A stretch of DNA of 64,000 nt from Ostrinia nubilalis (GCF_963855985.1 NC_087112.1:11286501-11350500), one strand, 5' to 3'; positions 41,623 to 55,241 are shown, numbered from the stretch's first letter. Translations and numbers: made by a program. Notes: generated by a model from the sequence alone, not told the origin.

Positions 41623-42424
41623 TTATTACGTATACAAAACAGGACAATATCCAAGCAATACAATGAGTTTCTATACGTTTCTGGTTAATAATTTTTCTAT
41701 CTAATCTTAAATTATGTGAAATCAGGTAAAAAATTCACAAATCCGTTTTAATCTCTATTTAAACATCTTTTGATGACCGTTTATTTAAACTAGAGGGGGT
41801 AAACTGCCCCAGTTTACTAAAATTACTAAGTCAAATTACCTATCATTTGTAACCAGTACCTACTACCGAATTACTAGTATTTATTCCACTACGCAACTGG
41901 CTGTACACACCGAGCTACTCGACTTCGGCGGAGATGCGCACGCACTGAGTCATGCGCGTGTGAAAAGCCTTCGCAAACAATGGCGGAGGCGGACAGCGCT
42001 ATTAAAATTTATCGCCACAATGGGCAGTGTGCGGCTAACGAATAAAATTATATGCCTTATCTTTACGTGCCACCTCTGAGCTTTGTTTACTTACCGTTAA
42101 GGCTTTACTACACGCCCATCACCTGACACGTCTCGCGGACGCGGATCTGTTCTTAAATGCTCGTAAAGTTATACAGCCGTGTTGACACAAGTGGCTTAAA
42201 TGAAGTACTTGTGTGATCGGTGGGTAGTACTCATTGGAACGTTTCTAAAATAAAATATATTTCCAAGTACTAATCATAATAAATATTTCGATCGTTTTTC
42301 GATATTTGCAAGTCTGTATTACGACATACTTAAACGATTCGCTAGGTTTATGAGTATATTCTGTTATTGGTTAACATCATAATAGGAAAATAGGTCAATC
42401 CTAAATTCACAACGAACGAGCAAC

Positions 42425-42780
42425 ATGTTTTGCAATAAAAAATAAAATAGTTTATTCAGTACATAAGCAATTTCCAGGGAACTTATACACGTTACAAATA
42501 TAGCTTGCCCTACCATCACTTCGGGACAACATATGGGCTGGTGCTAAGAAGAAGTGGCGGAAGAAACTCAGCCACCTTTGTCAGCTTCTTTTTCAATCAA
42601 ATACAGTAATTAATAACTTACATGACACGTAATAAGTGCGAACTAGGCAGGTAAAATCCACGCACATCCTTTTTCATAAGGATTTTCTTAACATGTACTT
42701 TGAATTTATGAATTAGCTTTTCATCTTAAAAAATCCTTGTCTAGCGAACAAAGTCGCGGACATAGGTTACTATAAAATAA
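42425..42780. repeat. dispersed repeat fragment, copy 2
   Basis: Contains the GGGACAACATATGGGCTGGT block shared with 12462-12532. The remainder looks like the same repeat but was not matched elsewhere in the window. Confidence 0.55.
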
Positions 42781-44258
42781 AATTATGAATCAAATGAATA
42801 ATCGATCGTTCGCGCGCTTCATAGATATTAATTATACAGTCGCCGCTTTCGGTTTTTGCCGCAGCGGTAATGTTGCGGTAATCACTTACACAAGCGGGAA
42901 TCGAGAACGAATTAAACAAATACAGAAACTGAAACCTACTTTATATTGATTAAAAATTTAAACCGACTTCGAAAAAGGAAGATGTTTTATCCTTCGGGTT
43001 AACCTCGCCTAATAGTGCATGTGAGAGTCGGATTAACGTCTCGTACATTTTCGATCCTCCATCGCAAAGGCGATCTATAGCTCAAAAATCATTATATTAG
43101 TACGTGGCACACCATTATCATAATCTAGGTAGTATATTATCTTAATTATTACCTTATATCGCTGCCAATCTCAAACATTCCTTGTTTTTAGCGATAACTC
43201 TTATCGAAATGGCTACTAAAATCTGCTCGCGACTGCGTTCTTGACTTGACTGCGTTCACGCAGATATTATTATTATTTTAATTTTTGGTTCTGGAAAGGT
43301 AGTGAAATCACGAAAATGTGTTTTTAGGAAGGAGAGTAATGCTATTAACTTTATCTGCTTTCAAGTTGTGAGTGTTATTGACATAAAATGAATTATTCTG
43401 CATTAGTTTGTATGTAGTATTATGTGTACTGATATGTTCCTATATTAGTCGCTCCTTTTGTAGATTATGCTAATGCCCTTATCGGCCAATAATGATAATC
43501 ACGGGACTTTACAGTCATTTTATTCAAAATTACACAATATTATGAGAATATTAAAATATTCAAATCTATCAAATAATACGAAGCTTATATTACATAGTTA
43601 CGGAGGCCTGAAATACAGGGTGGCCCTAGTTTAGGCTCCAGATCGCACACTCAGAGCAACAATAATTGTTATCTTTCTTTATTACTATAATGTACGAGAA
43701 TGAGTGTCTGATAAAATAATCAATTTTTATTTATTTATTTATATTAGTTATTATATTAGGTAATTGGACTTTAGTCTACGATTTATCATACATAAATAAC
43801 ATAATTTTGCTTTATTTATATTGTGTTATGTATCATCAATAAATTTCATTCCAAGCCTTTTAACAGAAAATATAAAAAAAAAGCAAAGCGAGTAAAGCAT
43901 TCACTTTCAGTAAGAACTTCAGAACTTCTAGTAGTCAATTAATGTACATACACTGTACAACGACGTTAAAGAAACACTATAGGAAGAATAATTGTGTAAT
44001 TCATCATTATTTTCTAAGGCAAATAATGCTAAGGGGTGTGATGCGTTGATGTCTCCCGGGCGCGCGGGAAAAGACATCAACGCGCGCGCGCCGAGCGGGA
44101 GGGGTGCACACTGCACACGTGGAGGGAAACTTTCTCAAGGTCACGGAAATTTGGCAACCATTCAGAGTGAGATGGTTGGCAATTTTGAAAACAAATAAGG
44201 CCAACTAACATAAAATCTATTGGCCACTGTAAACTGTTTATTTATTTACTTACTAACC

Positions 44259-44456
44259 TTTTCCCCCGGCTTCACCCGCGTGAAATTTAGTGTCACAGAT
44301 CGGCATAAATTATAGCCTACTTATGTTAATCTGGGTTACAAAAAATAATACTGTAAAGTTTCAACAAAATCCGTTCAGTAGTTTTTGCGGGAAAGAGTAA
44401 CAAACATCCAGACATCCAAACTTTCGCATTTATAATATTAGTAGGATTATTACAGG
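44259..44456. repeat. dispersed lepidopteran repeat
   Basis: Holds CCGTTCAGTAGTTTTTGCGG, then ACAAACATCCAGACATCC and TATAATATTAGTAGGAT, a 3' end I recognise as common across Lepidoptera. Assignment is from recall, not from a match in this window. Confidence 0.55.
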
Positions 44457-47400
44457 TACAGTTACAGTACATAGAATAGGTAATTACCACTTATTCATAG
44501 GAAAATACAGCTAGAAATCACTTAAAAATCTGTGTACCAAATTACTTTAGTTATTCTGTGGAGGTATAAATAAGGTTTAATTAAATATATTCTAAACAGC
44601 CTACGTGATAAGACAGAAGTTGTGCTAAACGAGGATCAGAAGAATGTCGCAAATAAAAACATTACCGGATTTTTTGAGAAAATCCAGTATTTCCGGTAAA
44701 ATATGTAAGGTCATCAGGCGCGACATAAATATTGGTTAGTCTAGCACTCTGTGATGAATGTAAGCCGAAGGTTATAGCAGTCATGATATCATCGTGGAAC
44801 AAATTACTGCGAAATCATCAATCGTGCTCGGCGCGTCACTTCGCTGTTTGTTTTGCCATATTTTGGCAAATATTATCTCAGTAAGGTTACATCATATAAA
44901 TAGTTAACGCAAATAATGACTTTTAAAGATATCTTGTCGGTTCCTTTGGCTACTATATGTGATTACATTAAATGTTTACTTTAGAATAGCCTCTACATTA
45001 TTTTGTTAACGTATTTTTTAGCATTAATCTGTGATCCTTGTCGGTCGAAGGTTAGGTTAGTGATTGTCGAGTATTATAGTATGTATAGGTAAGTCAGCTA
45101 AGGATTGACGATGCTCCTTATACTCCTTTTTTCTTACAACACAAATAACTTTGTCAATTTACGTATTTATAATATAAATAAGTATTTAGTCTTTATAATC
45201 ATATTATTTGAAATCACGAGTAACTATGAGCAAAAACACTCGTATTTTGTAGCCAAATGTTAGGTAAAAGGAGATGGGTTAATGGTTAATGGATCGTTAT
45301 AAATCCGGTACGTGACGATGCAAGGCATAGTGACGGTAGTCGGGGGCGTTCACAGTCGAGCCAGATCGCGGGGGTTAATCGTGAGAAAATAATTACATTT
45401 TTATACGTTGCATTCAGGCTCCATGCTCACGACCTATTGACTGTTATGTCTGCCATACGTACACGTTAATTAATGTATACATTGAATACCTATTTAATTT
45501 ACGAATTAGAATTTAAGTTTGTGCTTAATTAGGTTAGATTAAGTATTTAAGATACGTGTACAGAGCAAGCCTCTTGACAAGAATTTGCACTCATTGTTGA
45601 CTGACTTCGATACAATAGGTACCTACTGTGCACAATGTCAAAAGGTCGTAAAATAGATGTATTGTGGAGCGGCGCGCTGCGTGGCGCGACCTTCGCCGCA
45701 TTCCGCTCGCGCACCGATATGATTAGATGTTGCTTATCAATTTTATTGTACTTCTATACGATCGTGACGGTCACAATCAGTAAAATAATTAATAATTATG
45801 TATTTTTCAAAATACTGCGATAGTTTTAATTTTGGGAAACAAATAACTCTTTTGAATACACAATGCATAGTTTTAAAGCTCTATGATAAAAAAACATTAA
45901 AACTTATAATAATAGAAACAGCGTGTTTCAAGTACGAGGCTGGCTAGGTGTGGTGCGCCCGCGCACGTCAGCGGTGGAATGTGGTCGCGCGCGGGCGAGC
46001 CATGGGAGTACATCGCGGGCTGATTGGTTATTAAGGCTCTCGCTCTAAGATCCACCTCGTAAGGTTATGTATTGAATGAACAAGATGTAGGTATAATACA
46101 TGCCGCGACTGTACGAATGTGTACTGATTGAGCGGCTCACTGCCTCGTACTACTGTGCGAGTGCGTTCATTCAGCCATCGTTAAGTTGATAAGTTTTAGG
46201 CATATTTAAATGTAATTTGTGGTAAAATGTGTAAAAAAGTGGTTTAAATATTTTTTGATAATAAATATTTTCCCATTTTCTTTAATAGATAACAACCTGT
46301 TATTTCATTACTTCTTCTGTCTTGACTGTCTTTCTGTTGTTTTTGATGATGCAGTATATTATCAATTCTGTAGATGTAGCATGAAACAGCGGCTGCGCAG
46401 CGTGTCAGGTCAGGACCTCGGGTTAGGTTCGGGAATTTCGGCATAGACGTAAATTTTTTTCAGCATTCCTAACCTATCCCGCGAGGTGGGAGGGAGTTGT
46501 GATCCGTCATATCATATCACACTCGTACATTATTATTTAATTTTAAATCATAAATCAGATGTTGCGTGTAGGTAAGCGATTATTGTAGAAGGTATGTCAG
46601 GAGTCTAAAAGAATTCAATTGGCAAACATCTGCTTGAATCCGTATTTAGAAAATTTACCAAATCAATATAGTGAAGAATTTAGTTTAGATAGTATGTAAT
46701 GGCAGGTAAGAATTCTTTAGTCTAGTCATCAAGTAGAAACAACAGTTATTATTTATAGGAGAGCATGTGGTAGACTCTTTTACAATTCTGTTCCTTAGTT
46801 AAGCATTTTTATAACTGCTTCATGTACGCATGAGTATTTATCAATGTTCACGATGAAGCAACTCGTATCGATAGCATTACGCTCGACGCCGATAACATTG
46901 GTCGTGACGTGACGTCGCCGCTCGTTCAGCTCGACGGAATGCGTTGCCACATACTCCATACTAACGCGATTAAGAAACAGCTTAATAGGTTAATTCGAAA
47001 ACGATTCAGCGACGGAAGGAACCGCGTTTCCGATTGTATCTAATTGATATTTTTGAATGTTTACCGCTTGTAGCAGGGAAACGACCGTTTCCTGACGCGA
47101 GCCCCGAACACGCGTGGAAATGGAAATTGATTCGATTTAAACTACAATTTGCTTTTCCAATGACCTTGCACTGAAATTATAATATTGCGATTCGTTGATA
47201 GATTTTCTATAGAATGCTAACTTTTATACTACCCTTTTTACCCCAGAAAAACTCAAAGGGCCTTCTGCCTTCCATACCTGTCGCTGAAGGGTGGAAGGTT
47301 ATGTGGGGCTCGAACCCACCGAAATTGGAGTGTTGTCTCTACTGTATAGTGGTTGGCGCCTTGAGTAACTACACTCGACAGCAAATAAATCGCACCTCCT

Positions 47401-50400
47401 GCGACAAACACTTTCAAACGTATGCATCCCCACTTCCTACCAATATTGGCACCATTTAAAAGCCTAGTTCTAAACTTCATTTCATTAAAAGAAAGGTTTT
47501 TACCCCAAAAATGTGTCTTTTGAAGGATCCAGGGTCACTTCTTCAAAAAATAGGTAGTTACGTTTGAGCCAAATTTGATGGCTATAAAACTGTTAAGTTG
47601 GGATTAATCGCTATCAATCTGTTAAAAGAGGATACGTGTGATCATTATTTGGTTTTATAACCATAAAATTTGTTCTAATTGATCCCAAAGCTGAGCCCAA
47701 AGTGAGGTCTTTTTTCAAGTCACATTTATGGTATATGTTAATCATTTATTATTAAAAAAATAAATGTGTTTTTCTTTAAGGATATTTATTGGGCTTTCAA
47801 ATAACACCAATATTGCTGGGGCACCAATATTGTGTCAAAAGAAAATCTTTAAAGTTCGCGTCGTGGAAGGTGCGGTGTATTTGATGTTGAGTGTAGAAAC
47901 AACCACCACATCTTTTCCAACTACCCATTTTGTAAGGTAATTCTAAATAGATTATTCAGGGTCTTAAATTTCATACCATGCTAAGCATCGTAGCTAAGCA
48001 GACAGGCGCGTTCTCTGCATTCTTGGCTGAGCGACCTACGCATTCAGCTGAATTTGCATATTTACGAATATTGTCGATTGCTTGGCAAACGGTGTATTGT
48101 GATTTATTGTCTATTTGTATTGAGATTTGCTGCACCTACTAGTAATGCATTTACGTTTAAGCCAAGATTATTTGCAAACCATAAACTGCCTAAGTATATT
48201 AGTAAATTCTATTTATTATCTTCTTCAATTTTTTCAGAAAAAACATATAACTAATTTTAAGCTTACATTTTCTATATTTTTTATTAAGCAGTTAACAAAA
48301 TGATGAACCTTCAAGAACCTTGTAAATTATTCAATTTAGATATTTCACTATCTTATATTATTGTTATGTTATGTCAATATACATAATAATATACCACTTC
48401 TCCTTTTAGTCTCACGCGGGCTTAAAATCGAAAATGATATTTCCGAAATGATAAGTAATGTTATTTACACAGCCTTCAATTACAAATATTCGTCTGCGTA
48501 AGTATCGCGTATCGCAGCGCAGCACACGCACTTCACCTGAGACGAAGCACGCTCTCACGCATTATCCACACTTCAGAAGAGCAACTTATCCGAATTTTAT
48601 TATCATCTTAAAGTGCTACAACAACTCCATTACCGAAGGCGACACTTATTTTGCATGTTCTTTTATTATGCACATTTTAAATGTCAACACGCCTTGTGTG
48701 CTCAGTTAGGTGGTAATGTTGGTAAATTATGCAGTTTTGTTGTCAAAGGGCTCGCCGGCTCCCGAGTGAAGCTGCACGCGCTCTCACTGCGAGTGAAAGT
48801 CGTGTGTACTGTTGACATTCCTCGTGTATGGCTCTTTTGCCTTATTTCTGTTTATACAAAGTAAAGGTAAATTGTAGACTGGCAAAATAAAAGTAAACTC
48901 TTACCTAGGCTACGAAATTTACCAATTGAATTTACTTTCGATTTTTTCACAATTAAGACAGAAGAACTCACTATTATCAGTATAATTTGGTTACAGTTCA
49001 TTAATGCGTATGTACATTAATATTTATAACAGCTTGTTAACTAATAGTTAGGAGTTAGGAACATTCAAACACTTTCTTTTGTAATTTATAAACCGATGTT
49101 TTCATCTGTAGATATTGCTTGTCTGTAGACACACGTAAATAATGTTTTCATACTTTTATCATGCTTTGCTTATGAATATTTGATCTAAGCAGCGTTCTCG
49201 AAGAAGTATAGCATGGTAATAAGAATGATAGTAACACTAAAATAAGGGTCATGTTTATTTAGCAGGACATTGCATCTGTGTCACTTTAGCGATTTACTGG
49301 AACGAATTTGGGCTTAATTTTATATTTATCAAAGGCTGTGTGTTTGTGTTTGCGCAGCTTTGTTTTGCTGTATCAAGCAATCCAATGCAAGCCCTGCAAT
49401 TGCGAAAAAAATGAATTAGTCATTAATGAACAAATGACTCTCATGATAAAGCTGTTACTCATCGACAGTGTAGTCATTACATTATTTCAAATCGGAATTA
49501 AACGATTAGTTTTGAGTTGGGAATTTTGTTATGGCATAAATAATTATTACCTATGTTGTTCTTTGTGGTTGTCCATGTATGCTATAAACTTTCAGAGGAT
49601 CAAATTCATTGCTCGGTAAATACCTACAAATAACAATTCCAAACAACTGGTGGCAAATGGAAATTCTTGTTTAATGAAAATAGCAATTAAAATTATTTGA
49701 CGATTGCTTAGAAGTAAATTACCTCATTAAACCTAATTGGTATCGCATGACGCAACTTTCATTCATTAGCAATAGTAGTTATGCGTCGATCGCAATGTCA
49801 CCAACAGCCGGGAGGTTGCGAAGGCGAGCAGCATAGCATTAGCTGATGATGATGACGCGCCCGACAGCCTTCGCCGCGGTGGAACAACTTTCCCCGCGCG
49901 CCCCATTCAAATGTTTGCAGGACTTCATTTTCTATTGTATGCATTCCACATTAGTGGACAATTTGTATGGGGATTTCACTCAACGGTTTGGCATGACTTT
50001 CTGGTTGACGACACGTAGGGGCCACAAAATCAATAGGCAGGAGTATCTACTAGGCTTCAGACTTTTTAAGTACTGTTTTAATCAAGGTTAATATCGTTAG
50101 TGTTAACTTTTACCCGTAGGAATTTTGATTTCAATTCCAACAATATGTGATTGAAATTATCTCGTAGCTCATTCCAGTTATTATTCAGCCTCTTTTAAAT
50201 TATTTAAAGGCAAATTAAAATACATCAGAACAGTAGAACAAACGTATTGTTGTACCTACGAGTATTTGTATTGATTGGACCAATACATTTCGTTAGTGCA
50301 TGAATGCGAAACATGTTGAAAGAACTCCCAAATATTTCGGCAAGCAGGTAGGTAGGTTAGTTACTGAATATAATGTTGTTACCGGTCGAGTGGTGACGTC

Positions 50401-50979
50401 GCAGAGTCGGCATGCGGACTCGCACCTGTGCCGAGCGCACGGAGACGCCACACTGGCCCTTACCACCTCAGTGATAAGATTCACTGTCGTGTAACAGTGC
50501 TCTCGATTAACTGTGAACCGCGACTTGCGCAACTCGGGCCCTTGATGCACCATCTACGATCACCAGCGATTACGGAGACGGAAGAATCCGCGTTGCGAAA
50601 ACTGTAATGCGTTTTTAACGGATTCCGAGAACCGCTCTAATGCATTTTTTCCAAGAGTGACATGATTGTGATTAAAACCTTCGGTCAGCGACGGAACAAT
50701 GACCACTGGCGACCCAGTTCATGTCACAGGTGCGCTTTGTTGGCGTTGTGAACAATCTCAGCGCTTTTCTCTTTTAGACTCACGGACGGTGTTATGTATG
50801 TAAGGCGTCGCAAATGATGTTTATAGAGTGGGTGATAGATCTTCAACATTTTGGCTTATTACTCAGACATCCATTTAAGTTTGTCACTAGTATGGTATAG
50901 GCATGTACCATATTATAATTTTATGCCTGCGGTATTATCAATTAATATGCGAGTGTTGTCACGAGTCACATCCGACGCG

Positions 50980-51712
50980 CACAGGAACTCCTTACAAGTC
51001 GCGCGGGCACCGCCGGACCAGCCGCGGCCCAGCACTGTGCCCGGGACTGGCCTGATAGCCCTTCGAGTTATCATCCAATTTCTGCTCGAGCTGAAGTAAT
51101 TGCGGCCGAGTGTTGCCGGAGCAACGACCGTGTGTGAGCCCCAGCGCCCTCTGTCGCCGCGCGCCGCACTGTGCGAGCTCCGTCAGCATTCTTTACAAAC
51201 ACAGCTTATACAGCCTTCTCGACGAAAACTCGATTACTCATTGACACCAGCCTGACATTAATCTCACGAGATGACACCGATTTGAGTGTCGAGGCGATCG
51301 CCCGCGGACTCGCTGAACCGTGGCGATACACCGGTCCCCGACCGCTGGCCGTATGTGGGATACGTGTAGGGAGCGACGACGTACGGGAAAGCGACGCTCG
51401 CGCAGCCCCCGGCCACCGCGGGCCCTGGCCGCGTGGCGGCTTCGGCTTTCCTCCCAGGTACTCACCTCGGAGCTCAGTTCTGTGAGGTGTCACCGCTCTC
51501 CTCGATCGCTTTCACACACTTCACTCGCGGCGGTACTTGGCGCCTCAGCGGCGACTCGGTTCACACTGGCGCGGCGCGCGCGCCCCCCGCCCCGGCACCT
51601 GGCAGGTGCGCGGGCGGGGGCGGGGGGCGGGCTGCGGAGTGCGGAGGCGCGCGGGCGGCAGTCTCGGCCCGAGCGCGACTCCGCGAGCGCGTCACTCACT
51701 CCCGAGCGAGAC
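50980..51712 (+). promoter_or_regulatory. Sip1 CpG-rich promoter / 5' untranslated region
   Basis: A sharp rise in GC and CpG over about 700 nt ends at the Sip1 start. The Sip1 frame stays open upstream to 51320, as expected in GC-rich DNA. That upstream translation looks like Arg/Pro/Ala low complexity without family resemblance. No TATA box seen. Confidence 0.5.
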
Positions 51713-52213
51713 ATGTCCGCGAACGGGTCAGCGGCGACCGCGCCGCGGCTCTGCCACGTGCGGAAATCGCCCAACTTCGACGGGTACGGCTTCAACCTGC
51801 ACGCCGAGAAGGGCAAGCCGGGCCAGTACATCGGCAAGGTGGACGACGGCTCGCCGGCCGAGGCGGCGGGGCTGCGGCGCGGCGACCGCATCCTGGAGGT
51901 GAACGGGCACAGCATCGCCGGCGAGTCGCACAAGCAGGTGGTGGCGCGCATCAAGGAGCGCGCCGAGGACGCCGAGCTGCTGGTGGCGGCGCCGGCGCCG
52001 GGCGAGCCGCTGCCCGACCTGGACGCGCCCGAGCCGGCGCCCGCGCGCGCGTCCCCGCCGCCCGCCTCCCCGCCGCCCGCCGACCCGCCGCGGCTCAACC
52101 TGCACATGACCGCGGCCGAGATGCGCGCGCAGCTCGCCGCCAAGAAGAAGGTCGACCCCAAGAAAGTCCCCATGGACCTCAAGTCCAAGTTTGACATCGT
52201 GAAAAAACTGTGA
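51713..52213 (+). CDS. Sip1: NHERF-type single-PDZ scaffold (Sip1 orthologue), 166 aa
   Basis: Scaffold that links membrane proteins to ezrin/moesin and cortical actin; in Drosophila, Sip1 supports moesin activation. One PDZ domain spans about 11-92: PRLCHV, carboxylate loop GYGF (24-27), GQYIGKVDDGSPAEAAGL, GDRILEVNG and H73 opening helix B (class I ligand type). A Pro/Ala-rich linker (about 93-126) leads to a C-terminal tail LNLHMTAAEMRAQLAAKKK and FDIVKKL, the ERM-binding-type helix. Vertebrate NHERFs have two or more PDZ domains; insects one. The start at 51713 is preceded by GAC (purine at -3) and fits the Sip1 N-terminus. No introns in the coding part. AATAAA at 52628-52633 follows. Confidence 0.93.
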   Translation: MSANGSAATAPRLCHVRKSPNFDGYGFNLHAEKGKPGQYIGKVDDGSPAEAAGLRRGDRILEVNGHSIAGESHKQVVARIKERAEDAELLVAAPAPGEPLPDLDAPEPAPARASPPPASPPPADPPRLNLHMTAAEMRAQLAAKKKVDPKKVPMDLKSKFDIVKKL

Positions 52214-52627
52214 GGCGCGGTGCCCTGTGCGGAGCGGCCGGACGAGCCGGCGGTGTTGTGTGTGCGGTGTTCGTACTCGATGGCGGCGCGGGGCGGAGGC
52301 TCGGGCGCGCCCCCGCGCTGTTGCCAACTCTCGCGTTATCACTCGCGCGGCGATGACATAAATAACAGAGTGCAGGCTGCGCTGCGGCCGAGGTGTCCCG
52401 ATGCTTTACCACTGATGTAAAATATTTTTATGCCTTCTACGAATTGCCATTGAATTTTGTACATACATACCTAGTTGCTACACGTCGTTTTAGTAAATAG
52501 GGATGAAATTTTATGTATTTATTTTTACTACGAGTATATTCGATTGAGAATGTTTGATTTTAATTTTGATTATCTAAATGTGTAGATTAATTTTATTTAC
52601 CTTAAGTGCAATTATTGTTGGATGATC

Positions 52628-52633
52628 AATAAA
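52628..52633 (+). terminator. Sip1 polyadenylation signal
   Basis: AATAAA 415 nt after the stop, in AT-rich sequence. The best signal downstream of Sip1. Confidence 0.65.
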
Positions 52634-53071
52634 TTTAATTTTACCTAAAAGCTTTGTGTATTATGCATACTGGCGTACGTAGGCTGTCCCTCCAGCGGAG
52701 GCTGCGTCGGCGCAGTCAGCGGGTCTGGTGATGTCACCGCGGCCGGCGGGCGCGCGAGCCTCCGCTGAGTCACACGCGGCGGCGGTGTGATGGCGGCTCC
52801 AATCTGCGCCTAATCGGAGCATAATTAGTTGGTACGTGATGTTCCGGGCTCCGCACTGTCAGCGCGGCGTTATCTCGCGCGCTCGTCGTCCGCGCTATCA
52901 GCGAGCCATGATACAGATAGCGCGATACTCGAATGAATCGAATTATAGGCAAGATCATAATATAAAAACTATTACAATATCTAGTTACTTAGGTACTCCA
53001 TATTTTTTCTCTATTCATGATTGCCCTGATAGGGACTAAGTACCATTCCACTTGAATTACGCTTTCTTCGT

Positions 53072-53190
53072 TATCATCATCATCATATCAGCCACAGGAC
53101 GTCCACTGCTACATAGGCCTCCATCAATGATTCTACATTGCCCTGTTGGTAGCGGCCTGTGTCCAGCAGCGCCTTCCTTATTTCCTTCTT
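53072..53190 (-). mobile_element. RTE-like LINE 3' tail
   Basis: ATCATCATCATATCAGCCAC, GGACGTCCACTGC and GGTAGCGGCCTGTGTCCAGC match the family at 10984, with small deletions. Confidence 0.75.
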
Positions 53191-54603
53191 CGTTAACTTT
53201 TAGTATAGTTCTAATTTGACAACCCATATTTATTTTAGTATATTGCCATGGAATAATAACATAGTCTAGCTAGTTGTTTGTATACCTGAGAGTTGAACAG
53301 CGTAATCGTTTTTTATTAGTGTAAAAAACGCGCTAACTTATTATAACTTCGTCTAGAATATTGTTGTGATGACGATGAATTAAATTAAACGTTCTTATAT
53401 TTATAATAGACTACAAAATGGTGCCGTTGTCAATGCGATAAGCTTCGATATCTAATCTCTATAAAATAATCCGTGACTGAAAGTATGAAAACAACATTCA
53501 TTAGACACCTTCTTTGGAAATACTTAAATTACAATTAAGTTTAAACCACTCTATGAACGTAAAAAACCGTCTTGCTCAAGTCCTGTTTACATAGAAGGCT
53601 TATATTGTGCTATTAGTATGAAGTTAAAACAACGATATCAATAAATACTTTTAAGTCTGACTTAGTTAAATAATGTACTTTTTCAGGAGACTTTCAGGTT
53701 ATGTCCTTCAGCGTGTGTTAATGAAAAACAGACAATGATCTTCTAACTAACCCTGACAACACAATCGAGCCATATGTGAGAATATTATAAATACCAACTC
53801 ATTATCACCACTTCAGGAAAAGATCATTGTTTGTTTGTCATTTATGCTATTTTGTTTTGTTTACGACAATTCTGTTCAATGATATGGGATTTGAACTGGT
53901 GACCATTCAGGTCAGCCGCGCGCTTTCTCGTCAAACCTCGTTTCATAACAGGTCATTGGTTCTGTTAACTGTTCTGTGCAATGTTAAATTATTGTAAATT
54001 GATCTAAGTACCTAGTTATATAATGATTAACAATTAGTTAAGCTTCGCTTCTTCAGGCCAACTTGTTTAGTGCATATTTAAATATTTGTCCTTATAAAAT
54101 CAACGCTGTGTGACTTAGATTGGAAATCAATAGAATTACACGGTTGGATTTGGGCCTCTAATTCTTGATTGGTTCTGACTCTTCAGCTTCAGGTGCTCTC
54201 TGCGTGGTCTGCAACTGTACAGCTGACTATGATAATACAATATTGTCACTAGGAAAGGTCTATGGAAGCAAAAAGCAAGAGAAATCAATTTCTAATAAAT
54301 TAGGACCAGGAATATGTTGTTACATGCGAATCTAACTTCTCACACGCAAGTAGGTCTTAGATGTCAGGGCGCTATGGAACGCCAATGGTAGGTACTCGTA
54401 GATCGTCTGTTCATCAAAATATCTGCTGAATTCTATATTGTTAATCTTGTCTCGTAATTTTCTTAAAACATTATGTTTGATTGGATTTGTTAGCTTAGTA
54501 ATATTTCTAGAAGTATGTATCGCATAAATATTTTTCTAGGTATTTCTATTTCAACATCAGAACGGGATTTTCATGGATTAAATTTAAAAAGGCTTACACC
54601 CAG

Positions 54604-54705
54604 CACTTTACGAGAGACTCGGCGTTACCAATGTTGCGTGAGTACCGCGGCCTGGCCCCGGTGCCCGAAGGCCGCCGCGACCCGCTGCAACCTGATGCGC
54701 GATAA
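54604..54705 (+). other. weak candidate terminal exon or small ORF
   Basis: After a CAG acceptor the frame reads HFTRDSALPMLREYRGLAPV and PEGRRDPLQPDAR to TAA, with strongly GC-rich third positions in AT-rich surroundings. From the internal ATG (54631) it is a 24-residue ORF. A good donor (GTGAGT) also lies at 54638, so an exon ending there is possible. No family recognised. Confidence 0.2.
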
Positions 54706-55241
54706 TTGTTTCAAACTCGACGATGTCGCAAATGACGTGCGCAAACAGTGACGAATATGATACATCATATTCGCCACCGCAATATCTTGAAGTGGGCTAT
54801 TGAGTTAAGCTGCTGAATTAACAAAGTATCACAGCTTGAAATTGTTTATGTGTTAATTAATTACGCGGACGATAATTTTATCATTTCCCTGTAACTGAGT
54901 CACTTCAATGAATAGATAGAAATGTTACTAGGTATTTTAGGTTTCGGCATTGAGAAAAAGAATCAGTATAGTGGGCAGGTAGGTAAATTATGAAAGACAT
55001 TAAAGACGTAAAATAATATGCATGACATAAGCAGTAGAAAAAATTGATTGATTAAATAGAAAATTAAATAGGTATTAACTATGAATACCTATTTAATTTT
55101 ATAGTAGTGGGTACTCCTATTTGTTTTAAATAGATATCGAAGCAGCGAGGCCATCCAGTGTGGTGAAACATCCATTAAACGTACTTAATTAAGTAATGAT
55201 GCGCGCAGGTACGCCGAAGGCCGCTGATAGCACGAGACGTC

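Larger units (their letters stand above)
40372..50970. other. 10.6-kb region between aru and Sip1 without a recognised gene
   Basis: It should contain the aru 5' untranslated exon(s) and promoter. GC-rich patches near 40930-41000, 41390-41450, 41920-42000, 44040-44130, 45650-45720 and 45950-46010 are candidates. Short open frames here have no recognisable product. Repeats inside are listed separately. Confidence 0.5.

Noticed and set aside
45635..45823. 62-aa ORF starting MSKGRKIDVLWSGALRG
   Set aside because: Only the first 30 codons are GC-rich; the rest is AT-rich hydrophobic chance sequence, with no splice or family support.
47250..47460. tRNA gene or tRNA-derived repeat around GGCTCGAACCC
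   Set aside because: A B-box-like motif is present, but I could not build a cloverleaf or find a second copy in the window.
51433..52194. 253-aa open frame overlapping Sip1, and the long minus-strand frames here
   Set aside because: They are out-of-frame readings of CpG-rich Sip1 coding sequence, dominated by Arg, Ala and Gly, without family resemblance. The Sip1 frame has a clear PDZ.
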